This document shows, piece by piece, positions 1-8,905 of a stretch of 47,725 bases of DNA. The position numbers and the translations under genes are program-made. Source of the stretch: Cupriavidus basilensis OR16. GTDB lineage: Bacteria; Pseudomonadota; Gammaproteobacteria; Burkholderiales; Burkholderiaceae. The stretch is from contig NZ_AHJE01000056.1 of assembly GCF_000243095.1 (NCBI RefSeq), positions 1 to 47,725 on the forward strand. Direction: 5' to 3'. How positions within the stretch are numbered: the first letter of the stretch is position 1; each line of letters begins with the position of its first letter. Below the pieces are notes generated by a model. It was not told the DNA's origin and searched no databases. It saw only the letters and a list, made by a program, of their open reading frames with translations.

Positions 1-693
1 GGTCGCCAACGCGTTGTTCGCGCCCGAAGAGTGCCCGTACGCCCGGACGGCGATCTCGTCGCCGTGGTCAGCACCAACGCCGCGCCGTCGGTGATGGTGG
101 TGGGGGCGGGCGCGCCGCGCCAGGGCATCGTGGACCTGAAGACGCTGCAGGCCTACGGCAAGGCCAAGGGCGGCATCACGTTCGGCACCGCGGGCGCGGG
201 CAGCACCGGGCATTTCGTCGCGGAGATGGTGGCGTCCGCGCTTGGCGTGCCGGTGACGCTGGTGCACTACAAGAGCGGTTCGGAAACGCTCAACGCGGTC
301 ATCGGCGGGCAGATCGACCTCGCGTCCGAGGCGCCCGTTGGCGTGCTCGGCTTCCTGCGCGGCGGCAAGCTGCGCGCGCTGGCGGTCACCGACGACAAGC
401 GCGCGCAGGCCCTGCCGGACGTGCCCACCACGGTGGAGCAGGGCTTTGCCGGCATCCGCATGGAGCACTGGGGCGGCATCTATGCGCCCAAGGGCACGCC
501 GGTGCCGATCCTGGAGCGCATCGCGCAGGCCACGCAGGCCGCGTTCCAGAGCGATGCCGGCCTGCGCGCGCAGTTCGAGACCTATGGCTACCGGCCGGTG
601 TCAGGCACGCGGGCTGAGTTCGCGCGTTTTGTGCAGGGCGAGAAGCTGCGCCTGGGCAAGATCGTGCATGACGCGCACATGACGATCGATTGA
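1..693 (+). CDS. Bug/TctC-family tripartite tricarboxylate transporter receptor, 3' part
   Basis: Periplasmic solute-binding receptor of the Bug (TctC) family, which captures carboxylates or related small molecules. The 5' end lies outside the window. The readable part shows the family core: a GTAGAGST-type ligand loop followed by the HFVAEM helix, then LVHYKSGSETLNAVIGGQID and the ALAVTDDKRAQALPDVPT segment typical of Bug proteins. In the first 30 bases the family-like reading (NALFAPEE, then PY) lies in frame 2, while the rest (PDGDLVAVV onward) is in frame 1. A one-base shift near positions 35-50 is therefore likely, and the gene may be broken. It ends 18 bases before the convergent MFS gene. 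Family call is firm; ligand unknown. Confidence 0.85.
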   Translation, partial: GRQRVVRARRVPVRPDGDLVAVVSTNAAPSVMVVGAGAPRQGIVDLKTLQAYGKAKGGITFGTAGAGSTGHFVAEMVASALGVPVTLVHYKSGSETLNAVIGGQIDLASEAPVGVLGFLRGGKLRALAVTDDKRAQALPDVPTTVEQGFAGIRMEHWGGIYAPKGTPVPILERIAQATQAAFQSDAGLRAQFETYGYRPVSGTRAEFARFVQGEKLRLGKIVHDAHMTID

Positions 694-711
694 TTGGCCG
701 GCAAGGCGCGT

Positions 712-2287
712 TCAGCGGCGCGCCGGCGCATCCACGCGCACCGGCTGGTGCGCCGGCGATTCGTCCCTCATCAGCAGGCGCACGAAGACGGCGCTGAGCA
801 GCGCGACCCCGGCGGCCACGCACAGGATCCACGCAAAGCCATCCGCGAAGGCGGTGCGAGCCAGGGGTTCCAGCACGCTGCGCAGCGGTGCTTGCACAGC
901 GGCCATCGCGCCGTTCAGGTCGCCGGCGACCACGCGCGGGATGACGCGCGCGGCCAGGGATGACGCGCGCGGCCATGCCGGGCACGACCCCCGAGTCTTG
1001 CGCATGCGCATCCAGCGCCGCGTCGAACACTGCCTGGGTGCGGTAGGCGAGCAGGCCGCCGAGCAGGCCGAACGACAGCACGATCGCGCTGAACCGCGTG
1101 GTGGTGCTGATGCCGGACGCCATGCCGGAGCGCTCGCGCGGGATGCAAGCCATGATGTTCTTCTGCGTATCGCCGTTGAGCAGGCCGGCGCCGCTGCCGG
1201 TGACGGCAATGGCAAGCGCAAAGGGCAGGTAGGACATGGAGATGACCGCCCACGCGCTCAGCAGGTTGCCCAGGCCGACCAGCACGAGCCCGAATACCAG
1301 CATCGAGGGCGCATCGAGCCGCCCCGACAGCCGCACGCCGATGCGCGGGAAAATCAGCATGGTCAGCGCAAACGGCAGCATGGCGGCGCCCGACGCGATC
1401 GCCGAGAAGCCGAGGCCCGTCTGCAGGTACAGCGGGATCAGCGTCATCATCACCTGGGCGCAGGCAGCATAGGCGGCCATGCCGAGCAAGGCGCCGATCA
1501 GGCGCGGGTTGCGAAACAGCGTGAGATCCACCATGGGTCGGCGCTGGATGCGCTCGACGCCGATAAACAGCGCAAAGAGCACGGCGCCGCCGGCCAGCCG
1601 CATCAAGGTGCGCGTATCACCCCAGCCAATGCGGTTGGCCTCGATCAAGGCCCAGATCATCAGGAACAGGCTGCCGCAAAAGCATAGCCCGCCCCACAGG
1701 TCGATGCGCGCCGCGCCGGCGTCGCGCGACTCCGCAATATGGCGCAGCACCATGGTGCCCAGCAGCACGCCGACCGGCAGGTTCAGCAGGAACACCCAGC
1801 GCCACCCCAAGGTCTGGCTGATCACGCCGCCAAGGCCGGGCGCGACCAGCATGGCCACGCCCATGCACGCGCCCCAGAAGGCCCACGCCCGGGCGCGCTC
1901 GCGCTCATCGTGAAAGGCGTGCGCGATGGTCGCCAGGGCCGAGGTCAGCAACATGGCAGCGCCCACGCCCTTGACGGCGCGCGCCAGGTTCAGCGCCAGG
2001 CTGCTCCCCGCCAGGCCGCAGCCCAGCGAGGCCAGCATGAAAACCGCCAGGCCGGTCAGCAGCATGCGCTTGCGGCCGAACTTGTCGGCCAGGCTGCCCG
2101 CGGGCAGCAGGCCGCCGGCAAAGGTCAGCATGTAGGCGCTGACCACCCACTCGATATCGGAGAACGTGGCATGCAGGTCGCTGGCGATGCGCGGCAGCGT
2201 GACGGCCACGATGTTGGTGTCGAGGACGATCAGCGCACACGCGCCCGAGGCGGTCAGCAGCGCGGCGCGCGAGTTCGTGCCGCTCAT
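712..2287 (-). pseudogene. DHA2-family MFS multidrug exporter, frameshifted by a 19-bp tandem duplication
   Basis: Drug:H+ antiporter of the 14-helix DHA2 (EmrB/QacA) family, in the inner membrane. The N-terminus has the family signature DTNIVAVTLPRIASDL and the loop 2-3 motif LADKFGRKRML. Many hydrophobic helices follow to about residue 440. At 938-975 a 19-bp unit is repeated head to tail. This shifts the frame, so translation from ATG 2287 runs on in the wrong frame to 386, while the true C-terminus (RVVAGDLNGAMAAV, ending VRVDAPARR) lies in another frame ending at 712. Removing one repeat copy restores a single 518-residue protein, the normal size for the family. It is divergent from a LysR gene at 2537. 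The product as read would lose its last helix. Confidence 0.85.
938..975. repeat. 19-bp perfect tandem duplication inside the MFS gene
   Basis: The unit GGGATGACGCGCGCGGCCA occurs at 938-956 and again at 957-975 with no spacer. Nineteen is not a multiple of three, so the second copy shifts the reading frame of the minus-strand MFS exporter. Deleting either copy rejoins the two halves of that protein seamlessly. Confidence 0.95.
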
Positions 2288-2536
2288 GCCGGCTCCCGCC
2301 CGAATCGGGCCGCCGGTGATATTGCCTGGAATGAAATAAAGCCGGATGTGCAGTGCCCGGCTGGCTGTGGGTGCCGATTCGTCTTGTGCCGCATGTCGTC
2401 GCTTCCTGTTGCTTTCCTTGACTGGATGCGGGCTAGGATACGGCCGGCAGGGCCAGGTGTTGTTGCGCCGGCCGTGCTATTTTGTTGCTTTCTAGCTAAC
2501 AGTCGGAACGCACACAGAGGGTAGGACAGCAAACCA

Positions 2537-3241
2537 ATGGAACTGCGCCACTTCCGCTACTTCATCGCGGTCGCCCAGGACTTGCACTTCACCCGCGCCG
2601 CCGCGCGGCTTGGCATCTCCACGCCGACGCTCACCCGCCAGATCCAGGAGATGGAGGCCACGCTCGGCATTCGGCTGTTCGAGCGCAACCAGCGCTCGGT
2701 GGCGCTGACGCCGGCCGGCGAGGTGCTGCTGGTGGAGGCGCAAGCCGTGGTGGCGCAGTTCGAGGCCGCGCAACTGCGCGCGCAGCGCGAGGCCCGTGGC
2801 GAGACGGGCAAGATCCATGTGGGCTATGTCGCCTCGGCAGCGTACTCGGGCGTGCTCCAGCGCCAGGTCGCGGCGTTCCGCAAGGCCTGCCCCGACGTCG
2901 GGCTGGCCGAGATCCATCCCGCGCATCTCAAGGCGGAGACATTGATTCTGCCCGAGCAGGTCTCGGGCACGCTGTCCACCGCCGAGCAGGGCGGCTTCGT
3001 GCCCAGGCTGGGCCCGCAGCCGGGCGGGCTGGTGGCAGTACTGGCGCTGGTGTCGCTGGGTGAAGGCGTGGCGATCGTGCCGAACGCCGTGGCCGGCCAC
3101 ATCAGCCTGCCCAGCCTTGTCTATCGGGAGATCGCGGGCCTGGCGGTGACGTCGTATCTTTCGCTGATGTCGCGCCAGTACGAAAAAGCCGCCACCATCC
3201 GCCGCTATATCGAACTGGTGTCGCGGCCCGCGCCAGGCTAG
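2537..3241 (+). CDS. LysR-family regulator with an internal deletion in the effector domain
   Basis: Transcription regulator of the LysR family. Residues 1-60 form the winged helix-turn-helix (MELRHFRYF, RAAARLGISTPTLTRQI, RLFERNQRSVALTPAG). Residues 90-130 begin the periplasmic-binding-protein-like effector domain. The protein is only 234 residues; the family is usually 290-310. At about residue 130 (nt 2925-2937) the sequence jumps from EIHPAH to ETLILPEQ. The LysR paralogue at 45992 has about 60 more residues at the equivalent place. This is therefore an in-frame loss of most of subdomain RD-I, and effector sensing is probably lost. It is divergent from the damaged MFS exporter across 249 bp and was probably its regulator. 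Confidence 0.85.
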   Translation: MELRHFRYFIAVAQDLHFTRAAARLGISTPTLTRQIQEMEATLGIRLFERNQRSVALTPAGEVLLVEAQAVVAQFEAAQLRAQREARGETGKIHVGYVASAAYSGVLQRQVAAFRKACPDVGLAEIHPAHLKAETLILPEQVSGTLSTAEQGGFVPRLGPQPGGLVAVLALVSLGEGVAIVPNAVAGHISLPSLVYREIAGLAVTSYLSLMSRQYEKAATIRRYIELVSRPAPG

Positions 3242-3271
3242 GCGGGGCCGCTCCACGACAGGCTGGCAGCG

Positions 3272-4072
3272 TCAGACCACCATCGGCGTGGTGGCGCCAT
3301 CGACCGACAGGATGGCGCCGGAGATATAGCTGGCGCGTGCCGAGGCAAGGAACAGCACGGCGTCCGCCACCTCCTCCGGCGTGGCCAGGCGGCCCAGGCC
3401 GGTGCGCGCGTTGGCGCGCGCCAGCGCCTGCTCCACCGTGGTGCCGCTGATGCGCGCATCCACCTCCATGCCCTGCTGCAGGCGCTCGGTATGCGTGGCC
3501 GACGGGTTGATCGCGTTCACGCGCACACCCTGCTTGCCATAGGCATTGGCCAGGCCGGCGCTGGCCAGCATCAGCGCCGCGTTGGCCGCGCCGCCCGCCA
3601 GGTGGGCGGGGTTGGCCATCTTGCCCCCCATGCCCACGATATTGACGATGGCGCCGCGCCCCTGCTGTGCCATGCGCTTGACCACCGGGTCGATCACGTT
3701 GATGTAGCTGAAGTACTTGGCGCTCATGGCGTCCTGCCACAGCTGCGGGGTCAGCTCGTCCGGCGGGCGGCGCTTGGCGGCGCCCGCGGAGGTCACCAGG
3801 ATGTCGATGGCGCCAAGTCCCGCCAGCGCTTGCTCGACGGCGCGCGCGGCCTGGGCGATATCGGTCAGGTCAGCGGATATCGCGAGCACGTCCTTGGCGA
3901 ATTCGCCTTCGCCTTCGGCCAGCCTGGCGCAGGCCTCGGCCAGGTTCCCGGCGCTGCGCGACACGATGGCCACGCGCGCGCCCTCGCGCAGGAAGCCGGC
4001 TGCGCAGGCCAGGCCAATGCCGCGGCTGCCGCCGGTGATGAGTACGCGCTGATTGCGCAGTTCGAGATCCAT
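3272..4072 (-). CDS. SDR-family oxidoreductase lacking the usual catalytic Tyr-x3-Lys
   Basis: Short-chain dehydrogenase/reductase fold, 266 residues. The Rossmann glycine motif GGSRGIG is at residues 14-20, with an NAG-like TSAG near 95 and a typical SDR C-terminus (RLATPEEVADAVLFLAS, GAILSVDG). The start is ATG 4072, preceded by AGGAC; an upstream in-frame extension to 4180 has no family similarity. Where SDRs carry Tyr-x3-Lys, this protein reads GGAAN (residues 160-164), so Tyr becomes Gly and Lys becomes Asn. The catalytic Ser position (IVNIVG) is also changed. Subgroups with an imperfect tetrad are known among BKR-like SDRs, so this may be a family trait rather than damage. Substrate unknown. 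Confidence 0.85.
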   Translation of the reverse strand: MDLELRNQRVLITGGSRGIGLACAAGFLREGARVAIVSRSAGNLAEACARLAEGEGEFAKDVLAISADLTDIAQAARAVEQALAGLGAIDILVTSAGAAKRRPPDELTPQLWQDAMSAKYFSYINVIDPVVKRMAQQGRGAIVNIVGMGGKMANPAHLAGGAANAALMLASAGLANAYGKQGVRVNAINPSATHTERLQQGMEVDARISGTTVEQALARANARTGLGRLATPEEVADAVLFLASARASYISGAILSVDGATTPMVV

Positions 4073-4219
4073 GGTGGTGTGTCCTGGCTGGCGGGGAGCG
4101 CGCGGGTGTCGTTCGACAAATGGCGTATCCCCAAGCGTGGCGGGTAGGCTGTCAAGCCGGTGAGACGACTGGGCTGCCATCTTAGCGCGCCCGCCGCGGC
4201 CTTGCTTGCCACCGCACGG

Positions 4220-5374
4220 CTACGTTGGAGCCAGGGCCACATGCACCGCAATACCCTCGATGGGATCGAGCGCGCCGCGCCAGGGCGCGGCTGCGATGGC
4301 TTGCTTGCCATGGGCATAGCCGGCGCTCCAGCGCGCGTCGATGCCGGCGGTGCTGAAGTCGATATCCTTGGTCAGGTCTTCGCCATCGAACGGCGGCGCG
4401 TTGAGCTCGACCACATGCATGGTGGTGTGGCAGCCCCAGCCCAGCAGCTCCTCGACCGCGGCCGTACCGCGCTGCGCCTCGGGAATGTGCTTGGCCAGTT
4501 CACGGATCACATGCCGCAGCCGGTGCAATTGCCTTTGATGCTCAAGCTGGGTCTCGGCCCGGCTTGAGTACTGGATATCGCGCTGGCGTCCCATGGCTTC
4601 CCAGATCGTCTCGGGTTCCGGACCTTGCAGCGACCACAGCTGCACGGCGAAGATCACCGAACTGCGGCGCGGGTAGTCGTCGAGCACGGCTTCGATCGGC
4701 GTGTTGGAGCAGATGCCGCCGTCCCAGTAAGCCTGGCCGTCGATCCGGATCGCCGGGAAACCCGGCGGCAACGCCGCCGACGCCAGCAGGTGATCCACGC
4801 TCAGCGCGGTGTCCCGGTTGGTGTAGTAGCACATCTTGCCACTACGGACATTGACCATCCCAACGGTAAGCCGCGTGTGCTTCTCGCCAAGGTAAGCGAA
4901 GTCCACCAGCGAGAGCAGGGTATCGCGCAATGGCGAGACCGAATAGAAGCCGGCTCGCTCCACGCCCAGCGGCACGCGCGTGCCAAGCCAGGCAGCCGGA
5001 TTTGGCGCGAAGAAGCCTGGGATGCCCTGGGTGAGGGTCGCAAGGTTCGACATCGTGCTGTCGCCGCCGCAGAGCAGGCGGGCCAGTTCGAGCGGCCCGT
5101 GGCGGCCCACTTGCTCCCAGAACTGCCGCAGGCGCGGCAGGCGGTCCGCAGGCCGGTTGCCGGCCACGATCGAGCCGTTGATGGCGCCGATGGAGGTGCC
5201 GATGGCCCAGTCGGGCTCGATCCCCGCCTCGTGCAACGCCTGGTAGACCCCGGCCTGGTACGCGCCCAGCGCGCCACCGCCTTGCAGGACGAACACCACT
5301 TGCTGGTCGATGGGCCGGCTGGCCGCGCCAGGGGTGTCGGTCCGGGCTGCGGCGGGTTGCGTCTTGGTATCCAT
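4220..5374 (-). CDS. Patatin-like phospholipase
   Basis: Serine acyl hydrolase of the patatin family, 384 residues, acting on phospholipid or other acyl esters. The oxyanion-hole motif GGGALGAYQAG is at residues 32-42. The nucleophile elbow GTSIG has Ser61, and Asp218 in the DGG motif (YWDGGICSNTP) completes the Ser-Asp dyad. The C-terminal third resembles the DUF3734 extension common in patatin-like proteins of Burkholderiaceae. It starts at ATG 5374 and has no obvious signal peptide; the first 22 residues are low-complexity. It is encoded alone between the SDR and the GlxA-type regulator, and no partner is evident. Confidence 0.92.
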   Translation of the reverse strand: MDTKTQPAAARTDTPGAASRPIDQQVVFVLQGGGALGAYQAGVYQALHEAGIEPDWAIGTSIGAINGSIVAGNRPADRLPRLRQFWEQVGRHGPLELARLLCGGDSTMSNLATLTQGIPGFFAPNPAAWLGTRVPLGVERAGFYSVSPLRDTLLSLVDFAYLGEKHTRLTVGMVNVRSGKMCYYTNRDTALSVDHLLASAALPPGFPAIRIDGQAYWDGGICSNTPIEAVLDDYPRRSSVIFAVQLWSLQGPEPETIWEAMGRQRDIQYSSRAETQLEHQRQLHRLRHVIRELAKHIPEAQRGTAAVEELLGWGCHTTMHVVELNAPPFDGEDLTKDIDFSTAGIDARWSAGYAHGKQAIAAAPWRGALDPIEGIAVHVALAPT

Positions 5375-5574
5375 GGTGTTCCGGCTCCACGGTGGTCAGG
5401 GGGGCGGCTGCGTTGGCCGGTGCGCGCGGCATGCGCTGGTCCACCAGGAAGAGGGCGACGCAGCCGTTCTGCAAGCGTCACTGCCTGGCCGCTTAGTAAG
5501 GCTAGCACCTAGGGCTTTTCTTGCCAGTGCGGCGTTGCCGGTGTGTAAGAGCCGTCACATGCGGGGCTGTGCGG

Positions 5575-6633
5575 TCACCGCGCCGCCGCCTCACCGTCGC
5601 GCCCGCGCCGCTGGAATTCCTTCGGCGTCACGCCAAACCGCGTCCTGAAATCCCGCGAGAAGTGCGCCCCATCCGCGAAGCCGCAATCCAGCGCGATCTC
5701 GGTGATGCTGCGCGGATAGTTCAGCAGGAGCCAGCTTGCGTACTCGAGCCGCAGCGAGCGCTGGAATGCCATGGGCGAGAGGCCAAGCGCGTCGTGGAAG
5801 GCACGTTCAAGTTGCCGTCGTCCCACGCCCACATAGCGGGCGACAGCGTCGAGCGAAGGGGGGTTGTCGATGCGTTGCTCGATATAGTGCGCGGCTTGCC
5901 GGACGCGGACGTCCTTGATCTCGGCGAGGTCGGCATAGAAGTGCGCCTGCGGCAGCTTCGCGGGACGCATGCCTTGCAGCATCATGTGGCGCACCGCTTG
6001 CTGGGCTTTTTCCCGTCCACAGTGGCGCGCGACGAGATAAAGGCCGAGATCGATGGCGGCCGTCGAGCCTGCGCAGGTGATGAGGTCGCCCTCATCGACG
6101 AAGAGGTGGTCGACCACGGCACGCGTGCCGGGGAAGCGTTCGCGGAACGCATCGAGGACGTTCCAGTGCACGCACACGGAGCGCGATCCGACGATGCCGG
6201 CCTGCGCCAGCGCGAAGGTGCCGGTGCAGATCCCAAGCATGCGCACCCTGCTGGCGGCAGCCAGCTTGAGCCAGTCCTGCAGCTCCGGCGGCAGGTAGGT
6301 GTTGGGATAGTCATTGCCGCCGCAGACAGCGACGTAGTCGAACTCGGTGGGATCGGCGGGCAATGCGCCCGAGACTTCCAGCGTCAGCCCGGCGCTCGAT
6401 GTGCGGGGCAGGCCGTCCATGCTCACGACGCGCCAGCTGGTGTGGATCTGCCTGCTGCGGCCACCGTGGTCGGCGGACAGCCGCAGGACATCCACCAGCC
6501 CCGCGAATGCAGCCAGCGTGAACTGATGCAGGAGAACAAGCGCGACGCTCAGCTCGGGTTTACCCGTCTCTTGAAGTGAGGCTGGCTGTGCGGCGCCGCG
6601 CGCGTCGACCGTATTCCGAGGCGTCGTTAGCAT
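5575..6633 (-). CDS. GlxA-family AraC-type transcription regulator
   Basis: Two-domain regulator, 352 residues. The N-terminal half is a DJ-1/PfpI-like domain with the Cys-containing elbow GICTGTFALAQAG. The C-terminal half has two AraC helix-turn-helix motifs (SLDAVARYVGVGRRQLERAF, then SITEIALDCGFADGAHFSRDFR). Proteins of this type activate amine, betaine and amino-acid catabolic operons. I start it at ATG 6633; ATG 6654 (seven residues longer) is possible, and the open frame continues to 7131 only as a shadow of the next gene. It is divergent from the ABC importer at 6740, which it probably controls together with the racemase-like gene. Confidence 0.9.
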   Translation of the reverse strand: MLTTPRNTVDARGAAQPASLQETGKPELSVALVLLHQFTLAAFAGLVDVLRLSADHGGRSRQIHTSWRVVSMDGLPRTSSAGLTLEVSGALPADPTEFDYVAVCGGNDYPNTYLPPELQDWLKLAAASRVRMLGICTGTFALAQAGIVGSRSVCVHWNVLDAFRERFPGTRAVVDHLFVDEGDLITCAGSTAAIDLGLYLVARHCGREKAQQAVRHMMLQGMRPAKLPQAHFYADLAEIKDVRVRQAAHYIEQRIDNPPSLDAVARYVGVGRRQLERAFHDALGLSPMAFQRSLRLEYASWLLLNYPRSITEIALDCGFADGAHFSRDFRTRFGVTPKEFQRRGRDGEAAAR

Positions 6634-6739
6634 GTCGCAATTATTCAATTTCATGACCGCGGCTTGCAAGCTGGGACGAACCCGAACGCGCAAGATACGG
6701 CTGTGGTCACGACCGATCAGCACCCTTGAGAGGACAGAA

Positions 6740-7828
6740 ATGGGATCCGAGACTCGCTGTACCAACCAAAGCATCACCCGGCGCATCACGCGGCACATCA
6801 CGAAGGCCGCGCTGCTTGCCGCAGGCACCGTCGTGACGCTCGGCGCCGCCGCGCAACCGGCCAGGCTGACCGTCGCGATGTATGGCGGCAACTGGGGTGA
6901 CGCTTTTCGCAGCTGCGTGGCGGAGCCGTTCACGAAGGCGACCGGTATCGCCGTCACCCCCGAGGTCGGCACGTCCACCACCACGCTGGCGAAGCTGCAA
7001 CAGCAAAAGGCGGCGCCGAGCATCGACGTGGCCTGGATGGATGGCGGCATCAGCGAGCTGGCCTTCCAGGCCGGCGTGGTGGACAACCTGGACGCCGCCG
7101 CGATCCCGAACCTGAAGAACGTGATCGCCAAGGCCGTCTACCGCAGCGGCAACACGAACTATGCCGTTGGCTCGGGTTACTACTCGCTGGGCCTGGCCTA
7201 CAGCACGAAGTCCGTCAAGCCAGCGCCGACGAGCTGGAAGGACATCTGGAAGCCGGAGTACGCGGGCGCCGTGGCGGTGCCTTCGCCGGCCAATTCGTCC
7301 GGCGTGCCGTTCGTGGTCTTCATGGCACGCGTCTGGGGCATCGATCCGGCCAATCTCGCGCCGGTGTACGCGAAGCTGGCAGCGCTGGACACCGCGCTGT
7401 ACTTCGACAGCTCGGGTGCCGCCACCAATGCTTTCCAGAGTGGCGAGGCCGTGATCGGCGCTCACTTCAACGTGGGCGCTTGGGACCTGATCGACAAGGG
7501 CGTGCCGATCGGCTTCGTGGTACCGAAGGAGGGCGCATGGGCGACCGACGCGCGCCTGCACCTCGTCAAAGGTTCGCGCAACAAGGCCGCAGCGGAGAAG
7601 TTCATCAATACTGCGCTGACCCCGGAGGCGGCGACCTGCCTGGCTACCAAGCTCTACCTGGGGCCGGCCGTACAGGGCGTCAAGCTCCCGAGCGAGGTCG
7701 CGCGCAAGCTGCCTTGGGGCGCGCAGGGTTCGGTCGACAGCCTGAGCCTGTTCGACTGGAGCGTGCTCAACGCGCGCCGCGCGGAGATCACCGATGCGTG
7801 GAACCGGCAGGTCGCGCGCAAGCGCTAG
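6740..7828 (+). CDS. Polyamine-type ABC transporter substrate-binding protein
   Basis: Periplasmic receptor of the PotD/PotF-like extracellular solute-binding family, 362 residues. The signal peptide spans about residues 18-40 (hydrophobic AALLAAGTVVTLGAAAQP). The mature part starts LTVAMYGGNWGDAF, a typical strand-loop for this family, and contains AWMDGGISELAFQAG and PANSSGVPFVVFMA. ATG 6740 is chosen over the frame-open ATG 6632 because GAGAGGAC lies just upstream at 6728-6735 and the signal peptide then has normal length. It heads a run of four ABC genes and a racemase-like gene. The ligand is probably a small cationic or amino-acid-like compound. Confidence 0.92.
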   Translation: MGSETRCTNQSITRRITRHITKAALLAAGTVVTLGAAAQPARLTVAMYGGNWGDAFRSCVAEPFTKATGIAVTPEVGTSTTTLAKLQQQKAAPSIDVAWMDGGISELAFQAGVVDNLDAAAIPNLKNVIAKAVYRSGNTNYAVGSGYYSLGLAYSTKSVKPAPTSWKDIWKPEYAGAVAVPSPANSSGVPFVVFMARVWGIDPANLAPVYAKLAALDTALYFDSSGAATNAFQSGEAVIGAHFNVGAWDLIDKGVPIGFVVPKEGAWATDARLHLVKGSRNKAAAEKFINTALTPEAATCLATKLYLGPAVQGVKLPSEVARKLPWGAQGSVDSLSLFDWSVLNARRAEITDAWNRQVARKR

Positions 7829-7837
7829 GAGCACGCG

Positions 7838-8905
7838 ATGTCATCCCTCTTGAGCATTGATGCGGTCTGCAAGCGGTTCGGCGGGTACACGGCGCTGGAC
7901 GATATCCGGCTGGAGATACGCCAGGGTGAGTTCATCGCCTTGCTCGGGCCTAGCGGTTGCGGCAAGACGACCTTGCTGCGCGTGATCGCGGGTTTCATGG
8001 CGCCCGACACCGGGCGCATCGTGATCGATGGCCAGGATGTCAGCCATCTGCCGCCACACCGGCGTCCGCTCAACACCGTTTTCCAGAACTACGCCTTGTT
8101 TCCGCATATGTCGGTGCTGGAGAACGTTGCCTACGGACCGCGCCGCCAGGGCGTGGCGCGCGCCGAGGCGAATTCGCGCGCCTTGGCGTCGCTGGAACTG
8201 GTCGGGCTGGCCGCGCTCGGCAACCGCTATCCGCGCGAAATGTCCGGGGGGCAGCAGCAGCGCGTGGCGCTGGCCCGCGCCATCGTCAACCGCCCAAAGC
8301 TGTTGCTGCTCGATGAGCCGCTGTCCGCGCTGGACATGAAGCTGCGCAAGCGGATGCAGTTGGAGCTCAAGCACCTGCAGGAGAAGCTTGGCATCGCCTT
8401 CGTCTTTGTGACGCACGATCAGGAGGAGGCCATGACCATGGCCGACCGTATCGTGGTGATGAACGCGGGCCGTATCGAGCAGATCGGCGCGGGCACGGAG
8501 ATCTACCGCGCACCGGCGACGCGCTTTGTCGCCGAGTTCATTGGAGAAGCGAACCTGATCGCCTTTGAGGCATCTCGCGATGGCGAGATCCGGCTTGCGA
8601 TGCAGGACAGCGTCGCCCCTGCGCCGCGCCCGGATGCCCCGGCGCGTGGCCTGGCCGTGCTGCGGCCCGAGCATCTGCAAGTGCTGGATGACGCCAATCC
8701 AGGATGCGATGGCTTGTGCAGGCTGACCGGCGTGCTGTCCGACGTGATCAGCGTGGGCAGCCACACCATGATCCATGCGGACATCGGCGGGCATGCCGTA
8801 TTGGCGCGCGCGATGGGGCTGCCCAACGCCGGCATGCTGCCAGGCAGCCCGGTGCGGCTGGGTTTCCATCCCTCGCACCTGCACCTGATCGGAGAGCACG
8901 CATGA
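7838..8905 (+). CDS. Polyamine-type ABC transporter ATP-binding protein (PotA-like)
   Basis: ATPase subunit of the importer, 355 residues, peripheral on the inner membrane. Walker A is GPSGCGKTT near residue 37, the Q-loop is VFQNYALFPHM, the signature is MSGGQQQRVALARA, Walker B is LLLLDEPLSALD, and the switch His lies in FVTHDQEEAM. The C-terminal 120 residues form a TOBE-type regulatory domain (AVLRPEHLQVLD). It follows the receptor gene by nine bases and overlaps the next permease start as ATGA at 8902-8905, so translation is probably coupled. Confidence 0.95.
   Translation: MSSLLSIDAVCKRFGGYTALDDIRLEIRQGEFIALLGPSGCGKTTLLRVIAGFMAPDTGRIVIDGQDVSHLPPHRRPLNTVFQNYALFPHMSVLENVAYGPRRQGVARAEANSRALASLELVGLAALGNRYPREMSGGQQQRVALARAIVNRPKLLLLDEPLSALDMKLRKRMQLELKHLQEKLGIAFVFVTHDQEEAMTMADRIVVMNAGRIEQIGAGTEIYRAPATRFVAEFIGEANLIAFEASRDGEIRLAMQDSVAPAPRPDAPARGLAVLRPEHLQVLDDANPGCDGLCRLTGVLSDVISVGSHTMIHADIGGHAVLARAMGLPNAGMLPGSPVRLGFHPSHLHLIGEHA

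Noticed and set aside
386..711. C-terminal tail of the MFS reading frame beyond the duplication
   Set aside because: Arg/Pro/Ala-rich nonsense antisense to the Bug gene, produced by the frameshift; not a real domain.
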